A stretch of 25,477 bases of DNA from Clostridiales bacterium (GTDB lineage Bacteria > Bacillota_A > Clostridia > Saccharofermentanales > Saccharofermentanaceae): contig JAGCGE010000276.1 of the NCBI GenBank assembly GCA_017649745.1, forward strand, positions 1 through 25,477, given 5' to 3'. A program made the translations under genes and the position numbers. The notes under the pieces were generated by a model. That model worked only from the letters and a program-made list of their open reading frames with translations, did no database searches and was not told the origin of the DNA. Positions 16,151-24,340 of this stretch are shown one piece after another (the stretch's first letter is position 1; each line of letters opens with the position of its first letter).

Positions 16151-16296
16151 GGCAATAACCTTCTTCGTGTTTTTTATAATTATATTATTATGTTCATTCG
16201 AAAAACACTCGGAATTTACCGCATATCAATAACGATCTTACACGGTTTAGGAATATAGTTATCAAATCAAAATCAAAACTATTAGAATGTTATATT

Positions 16297-16917
16297 TCAG
16301 TAGAGGATATCCATCTTTTCCCTGTTCTCATTGAACCAACCTTCAAGTGCATCGTCAGACGAGTATTCCTTGGAGAATGATCTTTCCAGCAGGCGATCTC
16401 TGAAATCAGCTCTATCCTCAACTTCCATAGCGAAGACGAACTCCGTCTGGAAATTGGTCTCATCTTTTATAACGAGCCTTATCTTAAACCTGTCAAATTC
16501 AAATGCTTCCTCACCTTCGTACTCGCTTATATATGTCGGATCATAAGGTACGCCTTCTCGTGCCAGAGCGTATTCCAGGAATGGCAGATCTGTCAGGTTA
16601 TAAAGCGCGAACCTGTTGATGGTCGACAGTTTAAATATATCCTTACCGGGGAAGATCAGAAAGCAATCCGTGACAATAACCATCTCTTCGAATGGAGCAT
16701 TCTCAACAAGATAAGCATGAACGTCGCCTGAAAGTTCTTCAAGAAGTCGATCCTTGCCGAACTCATTTATCCTTGTCTCGAAATAGCTCTCCTTCTCTTT
16801 ATGTTTTCGAGAAAAAAGCTTGTGGAGGAGGCCTTCATCTTCCTCATCAGTATCGTAGTCATACCTTTCCTTCGGAACGTATAAGACTCTGTCTATGTCG
16901 AGGTCCTTGATCTTCAT
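16297..16917 (-). CDS. Unrecognised acidic soluble protein
   Basis: A 206-aa protein that I do not recognise. It has no signal peptide or membrane segment. An acidic and then basic linker occurs at about 18-45 (DTDEEDEG, then SRKHKEKE); the middle contains a beta-rich stretch (VIVTDCFLIFPGKDIFKL, about 79-97) and a second one (FDRFKIRLVIKD, about 141-152); the C-terminus is helical and charged. The AGGAGG ribosome binding site 8 nt upstream is strong. The start overlaps the stop of the HAD phosphatase (ATGA, 4 bases), so the two are made together. No paralog is visible in the window. The 146-nt stretch between this gene and the cupin holds only the cupin promoter region. Confidence 0.72.
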   Translation of the reverse strand: MKIKDLDIDRVLYVPKERYDYDTDEEDEGLLHKLFSRKHKEKESYFETRINEFGKDRLLEELSGDVHAYLVENAPFEEMVIVTDCFLIFPGKDIFKLSTINRFALYNLTDLPFLEYALAREGVPYDPTYISEYEGEEAFEFDRFKIRLVIKDETNFQTEFVFAMEVEDRADFRDRLLERSFSKEYSSDDALEGWFNENREKMDILY

Positions 16918-17672
16918 AATAGATTCCTCCTAAGCCACTTTGCTACGCCATCTTCATCATTTGACAAAGTAATATCATCTGCTGTTCTTAACACCTCAGG
17001 GACGGCGTTAGCGACTGCTACTCCCTTGCCGCACATCCTGAGCATCTCGATATCATTATCATCATCGCCGAAAGCAACGATGTCTTCTTTACGAATACCG
17101 CTAAGCCTGATCATTTCTTCTATCGCGGTGATCTTACCTGAACCTTTTGGAAGAAAAGAATACCACTTCTCACCTCTGTAGCACTGAAGCTTACATCCGA
17201 TCTTAGAAGCAATATCACGTGCGATATTCTCGTCAGGAAGCTCCGCGACGATCTTATTACCCTTTACACCCAGAGGCATCGAATAATCATAATAGACAGC
17301 CTTATGAAGTTTCTCTGATTCAGCAATATGCTTGCTGTTCCAATAAACAGTCTTACCGTGAGCCACAGTGATCTCAGCTTCAGGAACAACATTCAGGATA
17401 CTTCTAACGATAAGATCAGTATCGCTCTCACTGAATTCAGAAGAATAAATGCATCCGTCTTTGGAATGGATAAGCGTGCCGTCAGTCGTGATCTCGTAAT
17501 CAGGCTTCAACTGATCGATATATCTCTCGGCACCGATCCAGTATCTGGCTGTCGCGATAGCGAAAATGATTCCCTTCGAACGACACTCATCTATCGTATC
17601 TATGGTGTTATCCGATATGCTTCCGTCCTGTCTCAGAAGCGTATGATCAAGATCAGTAAGTATCATCTTCAT
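16914..17672 (-). CDS. Cof-type HAD-IIB family phosphatase (second copy)
   Basis: A 252-aa HAD phosphatase of the Cof group. Motif I is DLDHT (Asp7, Asp9; His replaces the common Gly between them), motif II has Thr41 in IATAR, motif III is Lys180 in GSGKITAI, and motif IV is GDDDND with Asp203 and Asp204. The active site is complete. The frame runs upstream to a TTG at 17693; neither that TTG nor the ATG at 17672 has a clear ribosome binding site (GAGGAA is 15 nt from the ATG). The ATG start is chosen because the family begins right before motif I. It is coupled by a 4-base overlap to the unknown 206-aa protein. The substrate, probably a phosphosugar or other small phosphate ester, is unknown. 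Confidence 0.9.
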   Translation of the reverse strand: MKMILTDLDHTLLRQDGSISDNTIDTIDECRSKGIIFAIATARYWIGAERYIDQLKPDYEITTDGTLIHSKDGCIYSSEFSESDTDLIVRSILNVVPEAEITVAHGKTVYWNSKHIAESEKLHKAVYYDYSMPLGVKGNKIVAELPDENIARDIASKIGCKLQCYRGEKWYSFLPKGSGKITAIEEMIRLSGIRKEDIVAFGDDDNDIEMLRMCGKGVAVANAVPEVLRTADDITLSNDEDGVAKWLRRNLL

Positions 17673-17749
17673 AAGCAGTTTCTGTTTCCTCAATATCTTC
17701 TCTTTTTTGTTTTAGATTATATCACTTCAATATATTTAACCGAAACGTA

Positions 17750-17779
17750 ATGGCATCCGTTTTCGAGCCATAATATAAT
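17750..17779 (+). promoter_or_regulatory. Probable promoter of the duplicated-domain lipoprotein gene
   Basis: ATGGCA (17750-17755, 4 of 6 matches to TTGACA) and a perfect TATAAT (17774-17779) are separated by 18 nt. The start codon at 17812 is 32 nt further on. Confidence 0.5.
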
Positions 17780-17811
17780 TTACTTACGGAAGAGACGAAA
17801 TGGAGAAAACT

Positions 17812-18975
17812 ATGAAAAGATCTAAATTCATTGCATGTTTGATCGGTATCTCAATGGTGTTTTCGATATGTTCATGTGATAAGGAAACAGAGAAAACAGA
17901 AGCAGATCTTACCGAAGATACTACGATCGAGAATTCCGTTGCTGAGACGGAAACTGATGAGACAGATGAATACGAAAATGAAGAAGTTCAGGAGCCGGAG
18001 AGCGTCAGATTAGCTTTCGACGAGCCTTTACTCGGATTTGACGGTTGCTACGCAGAAGGCGGCGAGATGTATGATGATTTTTACTACTGGACCTTCTATA
18101 ACAGTGACGGAGAGATGATCGGCTCCCAATTCGGTTTCGGATATAAAATTCCGGAGTACTATCTTCTGGACTATGATGGTGACGGAACAGAAGAACTCAT
18201 CTGCCCTGTTCAGTATGGCGCTGACCTTGCTGTGCGCGTTTTGATCTATCGTAATAACAACGGCACCATTGAGGAGTGCAGCCTGGACGAGAGGTCGATA
18301 GAGAATCGACTCGGAGAAAGCCTTTATGTCCAGAACTACAGCGTGACCTATGACCAGGAAAAGCAGCTTATCATGTTTAGTTTTAACGACGATCTTAATT
18401 ACGAATCTTTCCCACTTAAGATGGATGACTTCATTTTCTACAGCATCGATTCTATAGGATATGACCTTTTCGAGCCTGAATTCGAGGGATGGAAAACTGA
18501 AACAGTATTTTTAAGTAAGGAACCATTGTTAGGTCAGGAGAATTGGTATTGTGAGAAAACATATGACGGCTACGGATACACTTACTGGGATTTCTATACA
18601 GAAGACGGTACTCTATTCGCGAAGCAGTTCGGTGACATAAGCGAAGATAAACCTCTCATCTACACGCAGGATCTGAACGGCGACGGCAACGATGAACTCA
18701 TCAGCAAATGCTATTACAGGGACAGTGGAGAAACACACTATTTCGTATATAAGAACGACCACGGCGTGATAAAAGGCGGCTATCTGCAACCCGATCAGGT
18801 CAGTGATATTGTTGGATCATACAGCGAACCTTCAACCTGGGATTACTATGAAGATTATGATAAGAGAAACGGCAAGATCGTGATCTTTTACTTCGAATAC
18901 GATAAGTACTTCGATGTAACGATCGATGACTTCACCTTTGTAGATGGCGACCCGACGATCTACTTCGGATCATAA
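17812..18975 (+). CDS. Lipoprotein with two tandem repeats and DxDGDG calcium-type loops
   Basis: A 387-aa lipoprotein. Residues 1-22 are a lipoprotein signal with lipobox ICSC (Cys22), followed by an acidic, Glu/Thr-rich linker (about 23-65). The rest is two copies of one unit: about 68-215 and 232-375. Each begins EPLLG, has a Y-W/D-F-Y box (YWTFYNSDG; YWDFYTEDG), then a DxDGDGxxEL loop (DYDGDGTEELI at 120-130; DLNGDGNDELI at 287-297) like EF-hand or VCBS calcium loops, then an IYRN / VYKN strand. GGAG 6 nt upstream supports ATG 17812; an ATG at 17800 is also possible. It would sit on the outer face of the membrane. I know no function for it. Confidence 0.82.
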   Translation: MKRSKFIACLIGISMVFSICSCDKETEKTEADLTEDTTIENSVAETETDETDEYENEEVQEPESVRLAFDEPLLGFDGCYAEGGEMYDDFYYWTFYNSDGEMIGSQFGFGYKIPEYYLLDYDGDGTEELICPVQYGADLAVRVLIYRNNNGTIEECSLDERSIENRLGESLYVQNYSVTYDQEKQLIMFSFNDDLNYESFPLKMDDFIFYSIDSIGYDLFEPEFEGWKTETVFLSKEPLLGQENWYCEKTYDGYGYTYWDFYTEDGTLFAKQFGDISEDKPLIYTQDLNGDGNDELISKCYYRDSGETHYFVYKNDHGVIKGGYLQPDQVSDIVGSYSEPSTWDYYEDYDKRNGKIVIFYFEYDKYFDVTIDDFTFVDGDPTIYFGS

Positions 18976-18983
18976 TATTCTCA

Positions 18984-19705
18984 TCAAGATTTGATCGCCC
19001 AGAAGCCTGCCTGCAGATAGGACGTCCATAATACATCGACTGAACTGAAACCTGCTTCGCGGAGCAATCTTATGTGTTCTTCAATAGTGATCGGGAAAAC
19101 CTCAACGCCTCTTCTGTCTATGTGCATCTTAACGACATCAGGATCCTTCAGATGATCTGACAAGAACGTCTCCCATCTTTTAAGGGCGATCTTATCACTT
19201 TCATCCGTCGTCATCCTGATGTTTTCGAAAGAAATAAATACGCCATTGTTCTTTAATGAGCGAAAACAATTCTCAACTGCTGTCTTTCGTTCATCAGCCT
19301 TCAGATAATGATGACTTTGAACTGCTGTGACAACATCAAACTCAGAATCGAATGTCATGTTCTGCGACGGGATATTGAATACCCTGATGTCGCGTCCCTG
19401 AAGTTTGTTCTTGGCTATTTCGAGCATCTTCTCTGACGGATCACACAAAGTGAAACTGACGTCATCTCTGTATTCGAAAACCCTGCTTGCAAGCGTGCCT
19501 GTTCCACATCCTGTATCAAGCCATTCTATATCCTTTATTCCCATAGCCTTCACAAGATCGATTATCTGATAATGGTATTCACGATAATACGGAAGTGTTG
19601 ATACTATGTTTTATCGTAAACAGTTGAATTGTATGCTGATTTATTGTCTTTAATAAACTGTTCTCTGTCCGATTCTCTTAAAGGTTCTAATGAAACTTTT
19701 GCCAC
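18984..19705 (-). pseudogene. Frameshifted class I SAM-dependent methyltransferase
   Basis: The intact 3' frame has motif I WLDTGCGTG, then LCDPSEKML, and so is a class I methyltransferase, but it opens at 19553 with a GTG without a ribosome binding site and lacks the usual N-terminal helix. That helix is present upstream in frame (TLPYYREYHYQIIDLVKAM), back to a TAA. A second frame starts at GTG 19703-19705 with AAGGT upstream, encodes 33 residues ending TVYDKT, and stops at 19604-19606. Joining the two needs one extra base in the AAAA run near 19612; this would read YDKNIVSTLPYY, matching the family start. The 722-nt span is one short of a multiple of three. The first 20 residues look like a GNAT N-terminus (LRESDREQFIKDN). 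It converges on the lipoprotein with an 8-nt gap. Confidence 0.72.
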
Positions 19706-19772
19706 GGTTAATTACCTTAATATCTTTATATCTTCAATTAGTTATTGTATCACATCTCTCCGAACGAAAAGA

Positions 19773-19940
19773 CTACGAACGGACAATCCGGCAGGAAATA
19801 ATCCAAGCAATACTTTCTACAGTCATCGAACCGTAATGTTCCTGAACATCTTGAATCGGAAATTCCGGTTGAGTTTTGTATTCATAAACTGCGTAAGCAC
19901 CCGCTGCCAATCTGTTTCCTCCTATAGTATCAATAAACGA
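19773..19940 (-). pseudogene. Decayed duplicate of the 66-aa membrane protein gene
   Basis: Read on the minus strand, this stretch resembles the intact gene at 20289-20489. The segment before the ribosome binding site (TTATTGATAC, then AGGAGG at 19918-19923) matches the intact copy, but the start codon and most of the signal/membrane-segment codons are missing, about 40 nt. Then come GGCAGCGGGTGC and AYAVYEY...DVQEHYG...ESIA, against AYAVYEY...DVQTHYG...ESIA in the intact copy. After ESIA the frame is lost and ends in a TAG at 19773-19775. It lies directly after the 105-aa gene, so the order is intact copy, 105-aa gene, broken copy. With no start codon it cannot make the protein. Confidence 0.75.
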
Positions 19941-19957
19941 TTGTGCCGGCAGACACT

Positions 19958-20275
19958 CTATTTAGGAATTACTAATCTTGCAGAGATGAATGTTAATAAA
20001 GCTATCAGAACAATAAAGATATCACTCACGATTATAATAAAGAAAATTTCCGACCTGCGCTCTAGGATTGCATTACGGACTCGATCTTTTAAAGTTGGAG
20101 GAGAAAAACCAAGGGCTGTCAGCACTTCCTCACTCACTGTCTCACACCTCGGGCATTTGGGTTCTGTCGAATTAAGCTTAGAAAAAACTTCCATGCCTAT
20201 GATAAAAAGATCTGTGATCAATATCAACAGAATTACGTTTCTCCAAAAGATCTTGAATTTTCTCAGATTATTCAT
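19958..20275 (-). CDS. Small two-helix membrane protein with a CxxC pair
   Basis: A 105-aa membrane protein with hydrophobic segments at about 11-30 and 77-97. The loop between them (about 31-76) holds CPRC (Cys41 and Cys44), which could bind a metal or form a disulfide, and a basic stretch LKDRVRNAILERR. The GAGGTGG ribosome binding site lies 5 nt before the ATG. It starts 13 nt after the stop of the 66-aa membrane protein and so belongs to the operon of the WG-like lipoprotein. The opposite strand is also open here (216 codons), but without a ribosome binding site or recognisable product. Function unknown. Confidence 0.72.
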   Translation of the reverse strand: MNNLRKFKIFWRNVILLILITDLFIIGMEVFSKLNSTEPKCPRCETVSEEVLTALGFSPPTLKDRVRNAILERRSEIFFIIIVSDIFIVLIALLTFISARLVIPK

Positions 20276-20288
20276 TTAAACCACCTCA

Positions 20289-20489
20289 TCAGATTGATGA
20301 TCTGACTTCTTCAGGAAGGTCTTCATACGCTATAGATTCTATCGGCGCGCCATAATGAGTCTGAACATCCTGAGCAGCAGGTTCCCGGTGATTATATTCA
20401 TAAACTGCGTATGCCCATGCCCCTGCTGCACCCGCTGCCGCCAATGCGAACGCCGTAGCGATCAATGCTGTCTTTGTAGTCTTTTTCAT
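20289..20489 (-). CDS. Small single-pass membrane or secreted protein
   Basis: A 66-aa protein with an Ala/Gly-rich hydrophobic segment at about 8-28 after a basic MKKTTK start, then a short outside or periplasm-like part (YEYNHREPAAQDVQTHYG...EDLPEEVRSSI). The segment could be a signal anchor or a signal peptide. The frame runs to a TTG at 20510, but AAGGAGGGG lies just before the ATG at 20489, so that start is used. It begins 17 nt after the WG-like lipoprotein stop and is followed 13 nt later by the 105-aa gene. A broken copy lies at 19773-19940. Function unknown. Confidence 0.75.
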   Translation of the reverse strand: MKKTTKTALIATAFALAAAGAAGAWAYAVYEYNHREPAAQDVQTHYGAPIESIAYEDLPEEVRSSI

Positions 20490-20506
20490 ATCGCCCCTCC
20501 TTGGTA

Positions 20507-21595
20507 TCAATAACCGAATTTACTATAATATGCTTCTGCTGCATCATAGAGCGAATCATACTCGAACGGGATCCTTATTTCACCTTTATAGTCGATCACA
20601 CCGCACTTTCCGTCGAAATCTTCCACGCCGTAGATGAGATCTTCAGTTTCACCATCATATAAGTAGATATCCTTGTAGATCGGCTCGATTATGACGTTCA
20701 GGTCACTGTCGATCACGCCTTTTTTCGAAAAGCGATCAACACAATAGATCTGCTGGCCATAGTAATTATACGAATAAGGATCACCATAGAAACCTTCTAT
20801 AGGGCCTTTGACAACATTCTCGTCAGTGTCGATGATCTCGATATAGAATTCATCATCCTTTTCGATCATTACCATAAAGAGATCAGGACCCACATAGACT
20901 ATGTTCGAATAATTAGTGCTTAAGACTTCATTGTAGTTCTCATCAAGGATCCCATTACCGTCTTCATTCCATACGCGATAATATAGCGGGATACCTCTTC
21001 CTTCAAGGACCAGTATGCCAGTATAGACAGGAGGAAGGATTATGTTCATATCAGCGTCAACAACACCGAATTTATTTCCAAGCTTGAACTGACCGCCGTT
21101 ATATTCCGTGAAAGGCCTGTCATTTACGATCAGTTCATCAATATCATCATCCAATTTTAAGATGCACCTGCAAACGCCATGATTCGGATAGAAGCCGAAA
21201 GACTCATGATCACTGGTCTCATATGACACACTCACTTTGAGCTTTCCGTTGGAGGAACTTTTCTTGATATCAGTTACTTCATCAAGGACCGATGTATAAC
21301 TGTCGTAAGTAAAATAGAAGAGCACATAAGACTTCTTATTGTGATCCACTTTGATATACTCATCGGCACCAAGCAAGTCGAAATAGAACAAAAGATCCTC
21401 ATCATTTTTCAACTCACTGTACTTCCTGTATGTAGCTGACTGGTTCAACTTATCGGCATAGCGAAAGATCGTGTCATCGCTTAGCACTTCTGTATTCTTT
21501 TCAATTGAATATCCTCTTCTTATCGAAAACTCTTTCCCATCACAAGATGCAAGCAAGAGACAAGCGATAAGCAACGCTCCTATGATCTTTCTCAT
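20507..21595 (-). CDS. WG-repeat-like lipoprotein
   Basis: A 362-aa lipoprotein. The signal peptide ends in the lipobox LASC (Cys18), so the mature protein is lipid-anchored on the outer face of the membrane. The C-terminal half holds three to four beta-rich repeats of the WG/KWG kind, each with a Gly-Val-[IV]-Asp core and a following xPxY: NKFGVVDADMNIILPPVYT (173-191), KKGVIDSDLNVIIEPIYKD (291-309), GKCGVIDYKGEIRIPFEY (329-346), plus a weaker copy near 212. The N-terminal part (about 20-165) is not recognised. GGAGG is 8 nt before the ATG. It lies 59 nt downstream of the PEP/pyruvate-binding gene and upstream of two small membrane proteins, with which it likely forms an operon. Confidence 0.82.
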   Translation of the reverse strand: MRKIIGALLIACLLLASCDGKEFSIRRGYSIEKNTEVLSDDTIFRYADKLNQSATYRKYSELKNDEDLLFYFDLLGADEYIKVDHNKKSYVLFYFTYDSYTSVLDEVTDIKKSSSNGKLKVSVSYETSDHESFGFYPNHGVCRCILKLDDDIDELIVNDRPFTEYNGGQFKLGNKFGVVDADMNIILPPVYTGILVLEGRGIPLYYRVWNEDGNGILDENYNEVLSTNYSNIVYVGPDLFMVMIEKDDEFYIEIIDTDENVVKGPIEGFYGDPYSYNYYGQQIYCVDRFSKKGVIDSDLNVIIEPIYKDIYLYDGETEDLIYGVEDFDGKCGVIDYKGEIRIPFEYDSLYDAAEAYYSKFGY

Positions 21596-21654
21596 CTTAG
21601 TTTCCTCCGTTCTTACCTCTATAGACAGAAAAAACGAAGGAACGTTACAACGTT

Positions 21655-24225
21655 TTATAAAGTGATCACAAGATGTTCATCAGCGACGTCATTATAGACT
21701 TTGCAGTTTCCTTTGCTCACGTCATATACATGAACGATATCAGACAGAACATCGCCACCTTCAAACTCTGAGATGATGTCCGGCATCGCTTCAAGTTTCT
21801 CCGGATGGAAGTGTATTGTTTTCGAGTCGTGGAAGATAGCAGTATAGAGTATCTGAGCCTCAACTAGATCCTGGAAGATGTGACTTCCGTATGAAAGCTC
21901 AGGGTTATACCCTGCCCTCGACTCCTCCGTCTCACAGATTATCTCGAAGGCGCTGATATCCGAAAAAGCCGTAGGAACTCCAAGTTCCGGCGAAGTAGTA
22001 CCGACGCGACCCGGAACGATAAGCATCATGTGCTTATTCAGATCCCTGTAATGCCAGTTGAGCTTACCGATGAGCTTAGCGACCTCAGGCTTATCCTTGT
22101 ACGGCATGTTGTAATACTTAACAGGATCTACATAAACGATGATATCTAGTTCTCCAGTCTTCGACATACCCATTGACGCACCTTTGCTTTCCAGCATGAT
22201 GCTGTCCTCAGGAATGTCAGTCGGGATGATCGTTCCGCCTGAAGTCTTCTGGATCTGGAGCGGACGGCACTGCAGAAGGTCGATAGAATAATCACCATTC
22301 TCTGACAGGTTGATTGTAAACTCAGTATCGACAGGATAATCATATTCGTCCTGAATGCACCTTAACATCCTCTTCATCTGTTCCATGAGCTGCTTATTCA
22401 TGACAAGTCCCTTACACGAGATGAACTTGATCTCGCGTGGCCTTCCCATTTCTCTGAGCCTTCGTTCGGCATCACTGTCGTGTTCGAGCAAGATCCTCTC
22501 GAGATATTTCGGAACATCAGCCTGAAGCTTATCGTATGGAAGTTTCTCAAGTTCATGAGAGACCATGTTGATTACTTCTGCCTTGCCCTGTGAGAACTTA
22601 TGCTTATCTGCTGAAGAAGAATAGGATGTCCTCTCAGGCGCATCGAGATTGACGATCCTCGGATATGAACCTTCGGTCCTGTCAACAGCGGATGTTCCAA
22701 GACCCATGACAAGCCTTAACATTCCTTCGGCCGGATCTATGTCTTTCATTATGCGATAAGGACTATAGGAATAGCCGACACCTGCTGCGCACGGCATATA
22801 GTACTGACCATAGTAGGAACCAGAAACACGCTGGATAAGGAGAGCCATCTGCTCGTCGCGTTTATCAAGTCCCCTTCTTTTTCGATAATCAAGAGCAGAC
22901 AGACTCATGGAACTCGCGTAAACTGTCTTGATAGCATTCTCGAATTCAAGAAGTCGCTCCTCCGGCGTTCCTCTGTTGGCACAGAACACAGATTCGTATT
23001 TTCCGGCGAAAGCATTACCGAAGCCGTCTTCGAGGATACTGCTCGACCTGATGATATAAGGATCCTGACCATAATACTCGATGATCCTGACGAACTGCTC
23101 GCGCATAACTGATGAGAAAGTTCCTTCCATGATCTTCTCAGCAAACTCACTTGCAAGGGTGAAATAACCTTCATCAGTACGTTGCTTAATTCGAATATCC
23201 CAAAGATTGTTATCGACGATGTATGTATAGTAAAGGTCCGAACCAACATAGAACGAGTCATGCGGCTCGAGGTAATCAGCGATATCAGGCTCCCTATTCC
23301 TTATGATCGATCTAGCCAGGAGCATACCACAGGACTTGCCTCCGATCATGCCTGTTCCGATCATATGATCTCTTACCGCGAAATAATCCTCAGCAGTGAA
23401 ATTCTTCTTGACCATTTCACGCATCTTCTCGTCGCGGGTCATCATGATGTTACACATCCTGCTCATGTTCTCGGTTATATCAATGCCGCTGTCATGAAGT
23501 ACCTTAGTCTGATTGAAAAATCTATCCCACGAATCCGAATATTGTTCCTGTGATGAACGCTGAGCCTGTCCCAAGGCCTGATAGAATCTGCTGGATCTTA
23601 CACCGTCCAGGATCGGTTGGAACTTACCTGTGTCCGGCTCATATGTGTGCGGAAGGAACATCGTATCGGAATTTCTGTTCCACACTTTCTCAGGACGCAC
23701 ATAGACATTCCTGCTGTCTGAATAAACGTCGATGAAAAGCTGCGTAGTATCAAGGATCTTGTTGATCGCATGAACGGAATGCTTACCTCTTATGATCGGG
23801 AAAAATGCGACAGTGTCGAGGATAAAAAGGAACGGACAAGTGACCCTGAAGAAGTTACCCATCATGAGGTCTGTCGCCCACGCTGTCTGAAGTTCAGAGA
23901 GGCAATCGAATACGTAGAATGCGTCGAAACCCTCTTTTTCGATGACATTATGTATATCGACTGTGAATGTCTCGAATCTGTGTGAAAGCGCTATCGGAAC
24001 TATCTTTACTTCAGGACGGTCTTCGATCAAAGGCTCATGGCTCGCGAACCTGAAATAGATGATGTTGCGCTTGTCCTTTATCGCCTGCTCGACATAAGGT
24101 TCCATGAAGAGCTTGAACTGGTCAAGATCAGTCACACGCCAAACAACGTTGTCGCCAAGTCTTATGTTGTCGAATGCTTGATCCATCTCCGGAATGCCGC
24201 TTAGTATCCTGTCAAATGCCGCCAT
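21655..24225 (-). CDS. PEP/pyruvate-binding ATP-grasp protein with degenerate KaiC-like N-terminus
   Basis: An 856-aa cytoplasmic protein. Residues about 4-180 resemble a KaiC/RecA-type domain (RILSGIPEMDQAF; LGDNVVW), but where the Walker A loop should be the sequence is WRVTDLDQFKL, so ATP binding there is unlikely. Residues about 290-660 are a PPDK/PEP-synthase-type ATP-grasp domain with GGKSCGM (295-301), IRSSSILEDGFGNAFAGKYESVF (392-414) and DLLQCRPLQ (649-657). The phosphohistidine swivel and PEP barrel domains of PEP synthase are absent; instead there is a C-terminal region with PGRVGTTSPELGVP (738-751) and GSHIFQDLVEA (780-790), which I recall as conserved in this protein group. AAGGAGG lies 5 nt before the ATG at 24225. 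Its reaction is unknown. Confidence 0.88.
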   Translation of the reverse strand: MAAFDRILSGIPEMDQAFDNIRLGDNVVWRVTDLDQFKLFMEPYVEQAIKDKRNIIYFRFASHEPLIEDRPEVKIVPIALSHRFETFTVDIHNVIEKEGFDAFYVFDCLSELQTAWATDLMMGNFFRVTCPFLFILDTVAFFPIIRGKHSVHAINKILDTTQLFIDVYSDSRNVYVRPEKVWNRNSDTMFLPHTYEPDTGKFQPILDGVRSSRFYQALGQAQRSSQEQYSDSWDRFFNQTKVLHDSGIDITENMSRMCNIMMTRDEKMREMVKKNFTAEDYFAVRDHMIGTGMIGGKSCGMLLARSIIRNREPDIADYLEPHDSFYVGSDLYYTYIVDNNLWDIRIKQRTDEGYFTLASEFAEKIMEGTFSSVMREQFVRIIEYYGQDPYIIRSSSILEDGFGNAFAGKYESVFCANRGTPEERLLEFENAIKTVYASSMSLSALDYRKRRGLDKRDEQMALLIQRVSGSYYGQYYMPCAAGVGYSYSPYRIMKDIDPAEGMLRLVMGLGTSAVDRTEGSYPRIVNLDAPERTSYSSSADKHKFSQGKAEVINMVSHELEKLPYDKLQADVPKYLERILLEHDSDAERRLREMGRPREIKFISCKGLVMNKQLMEQMKRMLRCIQDEYDYPVDTEFTINLSENGDYSIDLLQCRPLQIQKTSGGTIIPTDIPEDSIMLESKGASMGMSKTGELDIIVYVDPVKYYNMPYKDKPEVAKLIGKLNWHYRDLNKHMMLIVPGRVGTTSPELGVPTAFSDISAFEIICETEESRAGYNPELSYGSHIFQDLVEAQILYTAIFHDSKTIHFHPEKLEAMPDIISEFEGGDVLSDIVHVYDVSKGNCKVYNDVADEHLVITL

Positions 24226-24245
24226 GGTAGCCTCCTTATACAAAT

Positions 24246-24279
24246 AAAAAAGGCGCTTCATCCAGAAGGATGAAACGCC
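24246..24279 (-). terminator. Intrinsic terminator in the leader of the PEP/pyruvate-binding gene
   Basis: In minus-strand RNA GGCGUUUCAUCC pairs with GGAUGAAGCGCC (12 bp, one U-G wobble, UUCU loop), followed by UUUUUUAUUUG. In plus-strand RNA the wobble becomes a mismatch, so it acts on the minus strand. It ends only 9 nt before the AAGGAGG of the 856-aa gene. Confidence 0.88.
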
Positions 24280-24302
24280 GTTGTCTCAGTCTTTATATGT
24301 TC

Positions 24303-24331
24303 AGATTACTCTCAAACGGACCGAATGTCAA
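24303..24331 (-). promoter_or_regulatory. Possible promoter upstream of the leader terminator
   Basis: On the minus strand a perfect TTGACA (24326-24331) stands 17 nt before TAATCT (24303-24308), a poor -10 (3 of 6). It lies just after the broken Nudix frame. A transcript from here would run into the terminator at 24246-24279 before reaching the 856-aa gene. Confidence 0.35.
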
Positions 24332-24340
24332 TTTAGTATG

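Noticed and set aside
19629..20279. 216-codon open frame on the plus strand
   Set aside because: It has no ribosome binding site or recognisable product and lies opposite the 105-aa gene, which has a good GAGGTGG site and two membrane segments, the decayed gene copy and the broken methyltransferase start.
21641..21654. AACGTT repeated twice after the 856-aa gene as a terminator
   Set aside because: The possible stem is only about 4 bp; although a T-run follows, competing pairings make it too weak to call.
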